Shown here: positions 8,552 through 16,670 of the stretch, one piece after another | How the letters are laid out: each line of letters starts with the position of its first letter | How positions within the stretch are numbered: the stretch's first letter is position 1 | DNA from: CAIKOD01 sp035543455 | GTDB taxonomy: Archaea; Halobacteriota; Methanomicrobia; Methanomicrobiales; Methanospirillaceae | Assembly: GCA_035543455.1 (NCBI GenBank) | Contig: DATKKE010000026.1 | Coordinates: forward strand, 1 to 48,020 | DNA length: 48,020 nt | Direction of reading: 5' to 3' | Translations under genes and position numbers: made by a program | Notes under the pieces: generated by a model | Database searches by the model: none | Told to the model about the DNA's origin: nothing | The model's input: only the letters and a program-made list of their open reading frames with translations

Positions 8552-9305
8552 CCGCCGGGACCAATGGGACCAGCTCCTAAGGGAACTGAACGGTGCCTGG
8601 GCAATCGCGAAAAAAGACATGAAAATCTATTACCTCAAACCGAATATCATCGTGGCGGGAATTCTCTTTCCCCTTTTCATGTTCTTTGCATTCGCCCTCG
8701 GGCGAAATGCCCCGCTTGGCTCGCTGATACCCGGGCTCATCGGTATTACCCTCTTATTCAGCGCCTCTTCGATCGAACCGGTGTCGATACCGATCGAACG
8801 ACGGATGAAGACCTTCGACCGCCTGCTCTCGGCCCCGGTATCACTGTCTGCTGTGGTATTCGGCGAGAGCCTTTCCGGGTTCCTATACAGTATTATAATA
8901 GCCGTCATTCCCCTTCTCATAGGGATTTTTGCATTCGGTACCATTATCAGTGCACCTCTTTTCCTGATACCCGGGCTCGTCCTCACGGCATTTTGTTTTT
9001 CCTCCATGGGGACGCTGTTTGCGGCGTATCCTACCGAGAATGTCGGTGAGGTAATGTCGATCCTGAATATCGTCCGCCTGCCCCTGATTTTTATCTCCGG
9101 GGTGTTCATCCCGATCGCGTCGATGCCGGCGATCGGCCAGGCGGTTGCCTTCTGCTCCCCGCTCACGTATGGCAATGACCTTATTGAGGGGGCATATTCC
9201 GGGACGACGATGTTCGGGGCAGGCGTCGACTATGCCGTTCTCCTGGTGTTCATCGTCGCATTCCAGGTGGCAGGGAACCGGTTATACCGTAAATTCAATG
9301 AGTGA
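8544..9305 (+). CDS. ABC-2 type exporter, permease subunit
   Basis: 253 residues beginning at a TTG codon that overlaps the ATPase gene by 8 nt; a GGGGG stretch upstream can act as ribosome binding site. After a cytosolic N-terminal helix there are about six membrane spans, near residues 34-56, 60-80, 105-135, 138-160, 168-190 and 224-243. The ABC-2 motif region PEVGEV-like (TENVGEVMSILNIVRLPLIFISGVFIP) is present before span five. With the preceding ATPase it forms a two-gene exporter comparable to DrrAB or NatAB. Confidence 0.9.
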   Translation: MTDRRDQWDQLLRELNGAWAIAKKDMKIYYLKPNIIVAGILFPLFMFFAFALGRNAPLGSLIPGLIGITLLFSASSIEPVSIPIERRMKTFDRLLSAPVSLSAVVFGESLSGFLYSIIIAVIPLLIGIFAFGTIISAPLFLIPGLVLTAFCFSSMGTLFAAYPTENVGEVMSILNIVRLPLIFISGVFIPIASMPAIGQAVAFCSPLTYGNDLIEGAYSGTTMFGAGVDYAVLLVFIVAFQVAGNRLYRKFNE

Positions 9306-9500
9306 TGTGACGGAAAACGCATGCACCCGACATTATAATCCTGGTACCTCTATCCATCCGGAGGTTCGTTCTTCCTCTGCTCATGACCGGCCGATCACAG
9401 AGGTACCTGTTTTGTATCCCGGCGCGTCCGGGGTTGCGATACGATTACATGACCCGGTAAGAACAGAATCGTTCAAACACATCGGTGTTCATAAGTATGG

Positions 9501-9532
9501 TTTATATAACATAATGTCAAATAAACTTTACA
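9501..9532 (+). promoter_or_regulatory. Promoter with shared 24-bp operator, copy 2
   Basis: TTTATATA at 9501-9508 is a strong TATA box, and the 24-bp element at 9509-9532 (ACATAATGT then CAAATAAACTTTACA) abuts it. It differs from the copy at 662 at three positions. It lies about 100 nt before the first gene of the COG1361/ABC/Xre operon. The Xre protein encoded at the end of that operon is the obvious candidate binder, which would make the operon autoregulated. The remainder of 9306-9633 shows no gene. Confidence 0.65.
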
Positions 9533-9633
9533 TAGAAACAGAAGGAACCAGTGATGGCCGGAAAAACCATGCGACAAACAGTGGTACGAACCAAAAAAAG
9601 ACCCGTCATCATGATAAACAACGAGGATTATTT

Positions 9634-10932
9634 ATGAAAATTTATCATCTCATTTTCAGCCTTATCCTGCTGACCATCGGCATCCCTGCTGCGATGGCGG
9701 CCGGTCCGGCAGACCCCGTATCGTCCACGGACGCGATATATCAGGTTCATGTTACTTCAGTAACCCTGGACCCTGTAGTCTTTTTCCCGTACGAAACGGG
9801 AACGATCACCGTGCAACTGGAAAATTCGGGCAACCAGACCGTATCCCTGTCACACCCCAATATCCTGGATACCCATTTCAAGGAGCTGAACGACAATAGC
9901 TACGATACGGTTGTCCATCTTGGCCCGGGAAATACGATGACCTATTCGTTCCTCGTCAGCCCGGATACCCTTGACGGGACATACTTCCCGTTATTCAACG
10001 TGGCAACGCAGGAGGCAGGAAGTATCAGTTATCCCTTCAAGGTTGAGGTGGATTCTAAGAACCTCACCGCCATCATCGTCGATAAACCCGATAACTTCTC
10101 CGAGGGAACCAAGGACGTGGTAAATCTGAGTATTGTGAACCCCCGCAATGGTCCGGTCAAAAATATCATGGTAACCCCGACAGGTACCGGGGTGGATGTG
10201 ATCCCGACCCAGAAATTCATCAGCACGCTCGATGCCGGTGCATCGCAGACTGTCTCATTCCAGGTAACTCCACACCAGGGAACCGATCTGAAGTTCCATG
10301 TCACCTATAACAACGGGAATAATGATCATGCAACCGACGTGGTATTACCCCTGAACCTTGGTGTTAACAAGGTTGCCGCAGTACCGGTTATCAACAACAT
10401 CGCACTGACCACCCAGGGTGCGGGGTACCAGCTGACCGGGGATGTCAGCAATGCCGGGATTACCGATGCAATGGGGATGGTTATAACGGTCGTTTCTCCG
10501 GCACGTCCCATCGAACCGTATGGGGAATATGCGATCGGGTCGCTCGCATCGGATGATTTTTCCAGTTTCACCCTGACATTCGCCGCTGACGACCTGTCGG
10601 CCGTCCCGGTGAAGGTAACATGGAAAGACGCCGATGGGAATTCGTTCTCTGCCATAAAAACACTTGATCTCAGGTCATTCGGCTACTCAGGCACGTCTTC
10701 GGGTTCACGTTCTTCGAGTTCATCCTCCACAGGTACGTCCTCATCAGGAACTACTGCACAACGAAACGCCGGAGGGCCACCGGGCGGGGGCAGTATTTTC
10801 GGATTCGGCGGAAACAGGGGTGGAGGCTTTTCTGCGTTCTACCCGGTTATTATCGGTGGAATTGTTATCGTAGCCGGTATCGTTCTCTGGCTAAAGAGAA
10901 AGCCGATCATGAAAAAGCTGAAGAAGCAGTGA
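9634..10932 (+). CDS. COG1361-type surface protein with C-terminal membrane anchor
   Basis: 432 residues from the ATG at 9634, which has GAGGA 7 nt upstream; the frame is open back to 9145 but that part is non-coding in character. A signal peptide (MKIYHLIFSLILLTIG, cleavage near AMAAG) is followed by three beta-rich Ig/CARDB-like repeats, for example TGTITVQLENSGNQTV and VVNLSIVNPRNGPVK. A Ser/Gly-rich linker follows near residues 345-395. The anchor is one membrane span near residues 402-420, ending in a basic tail (LKRKPIMKKLKKQ). In archaea such proteins are often encoded with MacB-like ATPases and FtsX permeases, as here (11-nt gap to the ATPase). It probably faces the outside and hands substrate to, or senses for, the transporter. 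Confidence 0.88.
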   Translation: MKIYHLIFSLILLTIGIPAAMAAGPADPVSSTDAIYQVHVTSVTLDPVVFFPYETGTITVQLENSGNQTVSLSHPNILDTHFKELNDNSYDTVVHLGPGNTMTYSFLVSPDTLDGTYFPLFNVATQEAGSISYPFKVEVDSKNLTAIIVDKPDNFSEGTKDVVNLSIVNPRNGPVKNIMVTPTGTGVDVIPTQKFISTLDAGASQTVSFQVTPHQGTDLKFHVTYNNGNNDHATDVVLPLNLGVNKVAAVPVINNIALTTQGAGYQLTGDVSNAGITDAMGMVITVVSPARPIEPYGEYAIGSLASDDFSSFTLTFAADDLSAVPVKVTWKDADGNSFSAIKTLDLRSFGYSGTSSGSRSSSSSSTGTSSSGTTAQRNAGGPPGGGSIFGFGGNRGGGFSAFYPVIIGGIVIVAGIVLWLKRKPIMKKLKKQ

Positions 10933-10942
10933 GTGGACCGGG

Positions 10943-11623
10943 ATGAATGAAGATCCCCTCATCCAGCTCTCGGATGTCTCAAAGGTGTACCACCTGGAGA
11001 GCGGTGATTTTACAGCGCTCGATCATGTCTGCCTGGACATAATGGAGAATGAATTCATCGCGATTATGGGACCATCAGGCTCTGGGAAGTCGACCCTCAT
11101 GAACCAGCTGGGGATACTCGATGTCCCTTCATCAGGCCGTCTTTATATCGAAGGAAAGGATGTGGCACGGATGTCGGGGCTGGAGCGGACGCATATGCGC
11201 AGGGACACCATCGGGTATATCTTCCAGAAATTTTATTTAATCCCCCTGCTTTCGGCGTACGAGAACGTGGAATACCCGCTGATCCTGAAATATAAACAAC
11301 GTGACAAATCCGGCAAAGCGGCAGCGGTACTCCGGTCAGTAGGATTTGACGATGCCCTGAGTGCCCACCGGCCTTCGCAGTTGTCAGGAGGGCAGCAGCA
11401 GCGGGTAGCTATAGCCCGTGCCCTTGTCAACGACCCCAAGATCCTCCTCTGCGATGAGCCGACGGGAAATCTCGACCGGAAGACCGGACTCCAGATTATG
11501 GAGATCCTTGCCGGCCTCTACAAGGAAGGAAAAACCGTTATCCTTGTCACGCATGACCCGAAGATCGCGGAATATGCCCACCGGACGATCGAACTGGAAG
11601 ACGGGAGGGTTATATCGTCATGA
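10943..11623 (+). CDS. LolD/MacB-type ABC ATPase
   Basis: 226 residues. Walker A GPSGSGKST lies at about 43-51, the Q-loop in YIFQKFYLI near 92, the signature LSGGQQQRVAIARAL at 147-161, Walker B ILLCDEPTGNLD at 167-178 and the H-loop VTHDPK near 204. The whole core, including the late LxxGRVI ending, matches the LolD/MacB/FtsE group, whose ATPases drive mechanotransmission through FtsX-like permeases rather than classical transport. Its stop overlaps the start of the permease gene by 4 nt. It should bind the cytosolic side of that permease. Confidence 0.95.
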   Translation: MNEDPLIQLSDVSKVYHLESGDFTALDHVCLDIMENEFIAIMGPSGSGKSTLMNQLGILDVPSSGRLYIEGKDVARMSGLERTHMRRDTIGYIFQKFYLIPLLSAYENVEYPLILKYKQRDKSGKAAAVLRSVGFDDALSAHRPSQLSGGQQQRVAIARALVNDPKILLCDEPTGNLDRKTGLQIMEILAGLYKEGKTVILVTHDPKIAEYAHRTIELEDGRVISS

Positions 11624-12816
11624 GAGATATTTTTTTCGAACTCTCAGTACGGAGCGTGAGGCTGAACTTTCTTCGATCCCTTCTTGCATCAATCGGTATC
11701 GTAATCGGGGTAGTCGCAATCTCGTCGATGGGAATGCTCGGTGCAAATATGCAACTCTCTGTCAAGGAGCAGCTGTCATCCAGTGTGAATACGGTTATCA
11801 TCACCCCCGACGTGGTACGAACGGAACCGGGCGCCGGTGGAACGACCACGCAACAGCAGGGCATAGATAAAAGCGAATTGAATGACATCAGAAATGCCGC
11901 CGGACTGAACGAGGTGATACCAATACACCGGACATCGTCACAGTTCACTGTCGGATCTACCAATGGCAGGGGTTCGATCTATGGATTCGACCCGAACGAT
12001 ATTCCAAAATTCCTTACTGTTGAACAGGGGGATACCATCCGTGGGCCGAGTGATGCGATTGTCGGTGCTTCGGTTGCGAGTAATTTCAACCTCCAGATTG
12101 GGACGCGGATAAAAATCGGACCGCCTAACACAGTCGACAGACCGACAGTCCGGGTCTCCGGAATCCTGCCGACCAGAGGCTTCACTTCAGACGGGATCAA
12201 TACGGATAATGCAATCATTGTGTCGGATACCTGGTATACCGACCATTACGGCGATAAAGATCTCTATGACCAGGTCAATGTAATCCTTCAGAATGTCGAT
12301 ACCATCAGTACCGTGGAATCGGCAATCGATACGAAACTGAACAAGAACAGGAACCAGGTCGTCCGCATCTCCGATGCAAGTTCACGCCTTACGAGTATTT
12401 CCCAGACGCTCGGGACAATCACCTCGTTTATTCTCGCCATCGGCGGCATTTCACTCGTCGTCGCAGCCGTCAGCATATTCAATGTCATGATGATGTCGGT
12501 GAATGAACGGATACAGGAGATCGGTATCCTGTTGTCGATCGGGACAGAAAAAGGTGAAGTGAGACGGATGTTCCTCTACGAGGCGTTTATCCTCGGGATT
12601 ATCGGTGCAATCGTCGGGGGGATATGCAGTCTTACGATCGGATACTCGGTAGTAAGCGCGATGATCGGCAATACTGCCTATTTCTTCCTGCCCGATAGTA
12701 TCATCTACGTCCCGTACGGGATGATCATCGGCATCGTCGTCTGTATCCTTTCGGGACTGTATCCTGCATGGCGGGCATCGAACCTGGACCCGATCGATGC
12801 GTTGAGGAATGAATAA
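11620..12816 (+). CDS. MacB/FtsX-like ABC permease
   Basis: 398 residues with the four-span layout of MacB. Span one is near residues 20-42 (LLASIGIVIGVVAISSMGMLG). A large extracytoplasmic MacB-PCD region of about 220 residues follows. The three C-terminal spans start near 266 (ITSFILAIGGISLVVAAVSIFNVM), 320 and 360. The cytosolic motif NERIQEIGILLSIGTEKGEVRRMF, which engages the ATPase, is present between spans two and three. The last residues, YPAWRASNLDPIDALRNE, are the typical family ending. Archaea lack TolC and an outer membrane, so the complex more likely extrudes or remodels envelope lipids or peptides, or transmits a signal, together with the COG1361 protein. Confidence 0.93.
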   Translation: MRDIFFELSVRSVRLNFLRSLLASIGIVIGVVAISSMGMLGANMQLSVKEQLSSSVNTVIITPDVVRTEPGAGGTTTQQQGIDKSELNDIRNAAGLNEVIPIHRTSSQFTVGSTNGRGSIYGFDPNDIPKFLTVEQGDTIRGPSDAIVGASVASNFNLQIGTRIKIGPPNTVDRPTVRVSGILPTRGFTSDGINTDNAIIVSDTWYTDHYGDKDLYDQVNVILQNVDTISTVESAIDTKLNKNRNQVVRISDASSRLTSISQTLGTITSFILAIGGISLVVAAVSIFNVMMMSVNERIQEIGILLSIGTEKGEVRRMFLYEAFILGIIGAIVGGICSLTIGYSVVSAMIGNTAYFFLPDSIIYVPYGMIIGIVVCILSGLYPAWRASNLDPIDALRNE

Positions 12817-12911
12817 TTTGGTAACCATGGGTGTTCTGGTTTTCCCGGTGAATTTATCAGAATATCCGAATTTTTTACCTTTCCGGGATTCATCCCGGGG
12901 ATGGGATAACG

Positions 12912-13316
12912 ATGAAAAAAAACTCATTCTATCTTCTCGTTGCTGCTGTTGCATTTATTGAGGTAGGAATATTCTGGTGGTCGGTGGAGTCCGCAAGTCC
13001 GCTGCCCTCGCTGGTTGCCGTACTTTTCGGCATTGCATTCGTTTATGTTGCCCGGATGTATATCGACGAGGTTGTAATAGACGAACGGGCAGAAAAAATC
13101 ATCGGGATTACTTCATTGAGGACGTTACAGATCACCTGGATCGGATTGTTCCTCTTTGCCCTGTGGGTCGTGATCGAAGCCCTTAACGAGGAACTTAATA
13201 ATTATAACCGGCGTGTCGGTATCGTGGGTTTCAGGCTGATGGCTATCCTGTGCGGAATTATCCTTCTCTATGTCATCCTTTCCCTGTATTACGACAGGAA
13301 ATTCGGGGCATCCTAG
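12912..13316 (+). CDS. DUF2178-like membrane protein
   Basis: 134 residues with four hydrophobic segments near residues 7-24, 31-48, 76-96 and 108-127. Between spans two and three lies the conserved-looking DEVVIDERAEKIIG motif, which resembles that of DUF2178 proteins, small archaeal and bacterial membrane proteins regularly encoded next to a short Xre regulator. The arrangement here is the same: the Xre gene starts 2 nt after the stop. The role may be to sense the membrane or to hold the regulator at the membrane, but that is inference. It follows the FtsX-like permease by 95 nt. Confidence 0.75.
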   Translation: MKKNSFYLLVAAVAFIEVGIFWWSVESASPLPSLVAVLFGIAFVYVARMYIDEVVIDERAEKIIGITSLRTLQITWIGLFLFALWVVIEALNEELNNYNRRVGIVGFRLMAILCGIILLYVILSLYYDRKFGAS

Positions 13317-13317
13317 G

Positions 13318-13545
13318 ATGAACAACCGTATCAAAGTGTTTCGTGCCATCAACAACCTCACCCAGGAAGATCTCGCCCGCGAGATCGGGGTCACACGACA
13401 GACAATTCTCGCCCTTGAGAACAGGCAGTACGACCCTTCTCTTCTCCTTGCAGCACGAATTGCCCGATATTTTGGCAAAAGGATCGATGAGATTTTTATC
13501 ATTGAAGACGAAGAAGAACCGGATACGCGCAGGAATAAAAAGTAA
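13318..13545 (+). CDS. Xre-family (HTH_3) transcriptional regulator
   Basis: 75 residues from the ATG at 13318, two nucleotides after the preceding stop codon. The HTH is complete: NRIKVFRAINNLTQEDLA (helices 1-2), then IGVTRQTILALENRQY (recognition helix). The LLLAARIARYFGKRIDEIF ending is typical of the short YozG/HTH_3 regulators found with DUF2178 proteins. The acidic/basic tail (EDEEEPDTRRNKK) is extra. It is the last gene of the envelope operon and the likely ligand of the 24-bp element before 733, 9634 and 13804; the link is inferred from location, not shown. Confidence 0.93.
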   Translation: MNNRIKVFRAINNLTQEDLAREIGVTRQTILALENRQYDPSLLLAARIARYFGKRIDEIFIIEDEEEPDTRRNKK

Positions 13546-13770
13546 TCATTATTCCCGGCCCGTGAATTGGATATGTCACGTCGCTTATTCCTGGCCGGTT
13601 GCACCGACATCCCGAACCCGTATGGGCGGAGAGTGAAGGGACCTGGGAAACATACCTTCAGGGCGCTCCATGCTATTACCGTATCCAACAGCCAGCCAGC
13701 CACGCCGTATTGGGGGTTAAATACTGATCTCTCCACAGAACGGTGCGGGATTAATGGCACCTATAGTAAA

Positions 13771-13803
13771 GTATATTAGACATTATGTCAAACATACTAT
13801 ACA
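13771..13803 (+). promoter_or_regulatory. Orphan promoter with shared 24-bp operator, copy 3
   Basis: GTATATTA at 13771-13778 is TATA-like and is followed by the 24-bp element at 13780-13803, which keeps ACATTATGT and ends ACTATACA. A GGGTGAG stretch follows at 13808 but no convincing start codon or open frame comes after it. It points away from the Xre gene into a gene-poor region. Either a small RNA is made here, or the gene it once served has decayed. Confidence 0.55.
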
Positions 13804-14365
13804 ATCGGGTGAGTACTATCGAACCCGCCCGGGACGTACAGAACGTGAATACAGCATAATGGAGTGTGCCACTTCCCTATGGAATCGCCGGGAGGATTAC
13901 GCAGGTAAATCCCAAACCCGGAATTCCGGTTACCGGGCCCCTGAGGAGAAGGGGTTATCCGGGCCGATGACAATAAGGGAGCAGCAACAGGAGGCGAATT
14001 CATCAGGTACAAATGCTCGTGCGATGATCGGATTTCAGTATACCCCCATTACAATCACCTACTCCGATTGCAATTCAGAATATTTCTGAAACCCCAATAA
14101 TTCGATAATTTTTCCGGACCTGCCCGGATCCCTATTCTTCTCGTTTTGTTTTTTCACACGCACCGGAAAGACATCCTCCAGCCTGCGTATGTAAAAGGCA
14201 CTCCTTTCAAGTGTCGTGGTAATTTCCCTTGGGTATAGTTTCAATTCACCACCAGTTTTTTTCAAATCCTAAACGAGTCCTATCGTATTGATATGATAAC
14301 CCCCTGCCTTCAGATTATCAAAATACTAAATTCGTCAATTAATGTCGTCATTAATTCATTTTGAA

Positions 14366-14396
14366 CCGCCGCCGGGGCGCCCTTCGGGGGCGGCGG
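14366..14396. repeat. GC-rich hairpin with UUCG-type loop
   Basis: CCGCCGCC at 14366-14373 pairs perfectly with GGCGGCGG at 14389-14396. The inner sequence contains CCCTTCGGGG, a candidate C(UUCG)G tetraloop in the transcript. The element stands out as a GC island within A/T-rich DNA. It could be a structured RNA, a REP-like repeat or a transcript end. Confidence 0.55.
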
Positions 14397-14774
14397 AGAC
14401 AATCGTAATATGAGATAAGACAAGACACCCCTGCGCTTTTTTTCGTTTAAATTCGGCGACGATATTTTCTTCATTTCTTCGTTGTAATTTATAGGGAAAA
14501 TCAGCGGTAACAATGACGCTATACCCTTTCCCTTTTGCCTGGGAATAATGGACGATATCCTCTTCCACCTGCTTGCGATGTGTCCGCCCGGATCCCAAAA
14601 CAGGTTCTGTCAAGGCGTCGGATAGTACGTTTCTCTGGCACCTGGTAAAAATCGGCAGGTGATTGCCAGAAAACATTTATAGATAGGAAGTATACTTCCA
14701 TCTCAGGGTACACCAGCAGCCCAGTCAAAACGTACCCTCATGTGGCAATGCAAATTCCCGCACTACGGAAAAGA

Positions 14775-14820
14775 ATAGAGTGTGGTCTGTAACCTCACAT
14801 TCCTCTTGACCCCACTCTAT
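14775..14820. repeat. 13-bp inverted repeat, possible transcript hairpin
   Basis: ATAGAGTGTGGTC at 14775-14787 is answered by GACCCCACTCTAT at 14808-14820 with a single mismatch and a 20-base loop. No gene starts nearby, so this may be part of a small RNA or the end of a lost element. Confidence 0.45.
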
Positions 14821-15178
14821 TTACGTTCAACCCTGCTTCCGGTAATTCCTCAATTACTTATTCTCCTGATGATTTGGTACATGTGAGCATCCAAAATGAT
14901 CGAAGGCAGAAAATACAGAGTTGTTCCAAAATGGGGAAAAAGAGACAACGACGTTCTGGGGAATTATGAAAGAGAATGGAAACCCACTGTTTGTGAAGAA
15001 CGTGGTTCCCCAAACAACATATTCCCTGGCATTACTGAAGAACCGGGTCTGGTGCAGTGAATGTTCCGAAATTATCTGTTAACACCCAAGAGAGAAAATT
15101 TACTTTCAAAATCTGAAGCAAGGAAATAGACTTTTATTCAATATGTTTCTATAGCCCTCTGCCGGAAGGTGAAATGAG

Positions 15179-15301
15179 ATGAAGATCAAAACTATTAACA
15201 AGAATATGGCAAGGCCCATGAAAAAAGAACAACCGATGCCCCGCTGCGGTTTCATTAACAGGGGCATTCATGTCTCTCCGAAACCCGCTTACGGATTATA
15301 A
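15179..15301 (+). CDS. Possible 40-residue basic peptide
   Basis: A 40-codon frame starting MKIKTINKNMARPMKKE is preceded by GGAAGGTGA, a strong match to the methanogen anti-Shine-Dalgarno, with 6 nt spacing. A TATA-like TTTATTCAATAT lies near 15133. The product is strongly basic with a single Cys (MPRCGFINRG) and ends in KPAYGL. No family is recognised. The good initiation signals are the only support, and it borders a gene-poor region. Confidence 0.35.
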   Translation: MKIKTINKNMARPMKKEQPMPRCGFINRGIHVSPKPAYGL

Positions 15302-15391
15302 TTTTCTCAATTATTTTTGGTCTGCTGACCTGATGGATTCCCGTATCCTTTAGACTCCTCGTATCGATCAATTGACCGGAAAATAAAAAAA

Positions 15392-15979
15392 TCAGTAGAG
15401 TAACGTGGTGTTGGTTACACCCGCGGGAATAGTCCTCCCAATCCCTAACGATGCCCCGTTCTCTGGTTCTATCTGCAGGTTGAAATCTTCTCCCGGGTGC
15501 AAGGGGACCGGAAGCCTTACTCCGATCGTAGCATGCCGGCCTTGCTGTAAGAGGGCAGTTCCGGTCTGCATATCCGGTGAGATAATGGTCCATGAACCCG
15601 GCGTGAGGCCATACGTCGGTGGTGCCGCTGAACCAGGTGGTATATACGTCAGAGTGATCGGGGTCTGTTCCGGGGTACTGTACGTCATGCTTAATTTCGA
15701 GAGATCAACTGGTGATTCTCCTTCTGCCAGTCCAATATCAAAATCCAGGATACTGACCGTGCCGTCATTAAATGAGTCCAACCCGATCACATCCCCCCTG
15801 ACCGCAATACTGGATGCCGTCTGGGTTACCCCTGCATGGACAATCTTCTGGCTTTTTTGAATGGTGAAAAAACCTGCGCCAAGCACGACATATGAGAACA
15901 CGGAGGCCACGACAACGAACGCAATCAGTACAATTGCTGCTTCAATGCCGGAAAACGCATATTCATTTCTCTTTAACAT
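15392..15979 (-). CDS. Archaellin (archaeal flagellin), short orphan copy
   Basis: 195 residues from the ATG at 15979. The N-terminus is a textbook class III signal peptide: MLKRNEYAFSG, then IEAAIVLIAFVVVASVFSYVVLGAGFFT, with prepilin-peptidase (FlaK/PibD) cleavage expected after Gly11. An in-frame ATG at 16021 would give an unusually long 25-residue leader, so the shorter start is preferred. After the filament-core helix come beta-rich segments as in archaellin outer domains, for example GDVIGLDSFNDGTVSILDFDIGLAEGESPVDLSKL. The ending EPENGASLGIGRTIPAGVTNTTLLY is also archaellin-like. No other archaellum gene lies in the window, so it may be a minor filament or adhesion subunit. Confidence 0.9.
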   Translation of the reverse strand: MLKRNEYAFSGIEAAIVLIAFVVVASVFSYVVLGAGFFTIQKSQKIVHAGVTQTASSIAVRGDVIGLDSFNDGTVSILDFDIGLAEGESPVDLSKLSMTYSTPEQTPITLTYIPPGSAAPPTYGLTPGSWTIISPDMQTGTALLQQGRHATIGVRLPVPLHPGEDFNLQIEPENGASLGIGRTIPAGVTNTTLLY

Positions 15980-16210
15980 TTTTACATGCGGCACTTTGAA
16001 TTCCGGGATTTCCCTAAACATATCGCACTTGTGTGGACGCTTGGAAATTATTTAATGGTATTTTAAAAACCCACTTTTTGAAGGAAGAATTTTCGAATGA
16101 TGTTATTTATTGTTGTCTGTCCTGCCTAATACCTGTCGTTTCATTGTCCGGCATTCTATGGAACAGGGACTATCCTTGCGCTTTTTATATCAGGAAACCT
16201 ATCACCACGT

Positions 16211-16549
16211 ATGCCGGAAGAACAACAGAAACAAGCCCCAGTACAACCCCGAGGATATGGTTTCATTCCTGCAGGTGCACTCATCGGCCTCGGAGTCGGG
16301 ATACTCATCGGATATCCGGCTTCGGGGGTGCTGATTGGTCTCGGGTTTGGTTTTTTCGGATCTGCAATCATATCACATGCGTTCCAGAGGCGTGGATGGC
16401 CATTTTCAGGGCTCATCTTTATCATTATCGGTGCATGGTTTTTCTTCTTTCCTTATTCCGCGGGGTACCTTGCAGCGATCGTGGCGATCATTCTCGGGTT
16501 ATTATTCCTCGTCCGTGGTTTTGCGCGAAAAAAATTCCGGGAACATTGA
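16211..16549 (+). CDS. Small membrane protein with four hydrophobic segments
   Basis: 112 residues. A short polar N-terminus (MPEEQQKQAPVQPRGYG) is followed by four tightly packed hydrophobic segments near residues 18-34, 38-55, 66-82 and 84-101, rich in glycine (GALIGLGVGILIGYPASGVLIGLGFGFFG). The C-terminus is basic (FARKKFREH) and so probably cytosolic. No family is recognised. It stands alone between the archaellin gene and cysteine synthase, and is convergent with the latter. Confidence 0.7.
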   Translation: MPEEQQKQAPVQPRGYGFIPAGALIGLGVGILIGYPASGVLIGLGFGFFGSAIISHAFQRRGWPFSGLIFIIIGAWFFFFPYSAGYLAAIVAIILGLLFLVRGFARKKFREH

Positions 16550-16670
16550 ATTCCTGACGGGAACCAAATGGGAATGGTTTTTCCTTTCCTGTAATTTTTC
16601 CCGCTCTCCCGACAGGTCTCTCCGGTATCAATGCCCGGGCAGGTCGAAGATGCCGGATTTTTTAAAGATC

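Larger units (their letters stand above)
13804..15178. other. Gene-poor region with possible gene remnants
   Basis: About 1.4 kb without a confident gene. Two minus-strand frames look partly protein-like, at 14059-14265 (charged, helical) and 14356-14676 (segments such as GYSVIVTADFPYKL), but neither has a ribosome binding site or a recognised family. A 54-codon plus-strand frame lies at 14896-15060. A/T content and codon use differ from the flanking operons, consistent with decayed acquired DNA. Two strong hairpins inside are listed separately. Confidence 0.4.

Noticed and set aside
9145..9633. Upstream extension of the COG1361 gene frame
   Set aside because: The region overlaps the ABC-2 permease gene in another frame, and a signal peptide with its own ribosome binding site begins at 9634.
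12451..12954. Long minus-strand frame within the FtsX-like permease
   Set aside because: Shadow frame of a well-supported permease; the translation is His/Asp-rich with no fold.
14896..15060. 54-codon plus-strand frame
   Set aside because: Codon use differs from neighbours and no start signal or family was seen; kept only as a possible remnant.
16033..16557. Plus-strand frame of 174 codons
   Set aside because: Overlaps the small membrane protein in another frame and reads as Arg/Ser/Thr-rich shadow.
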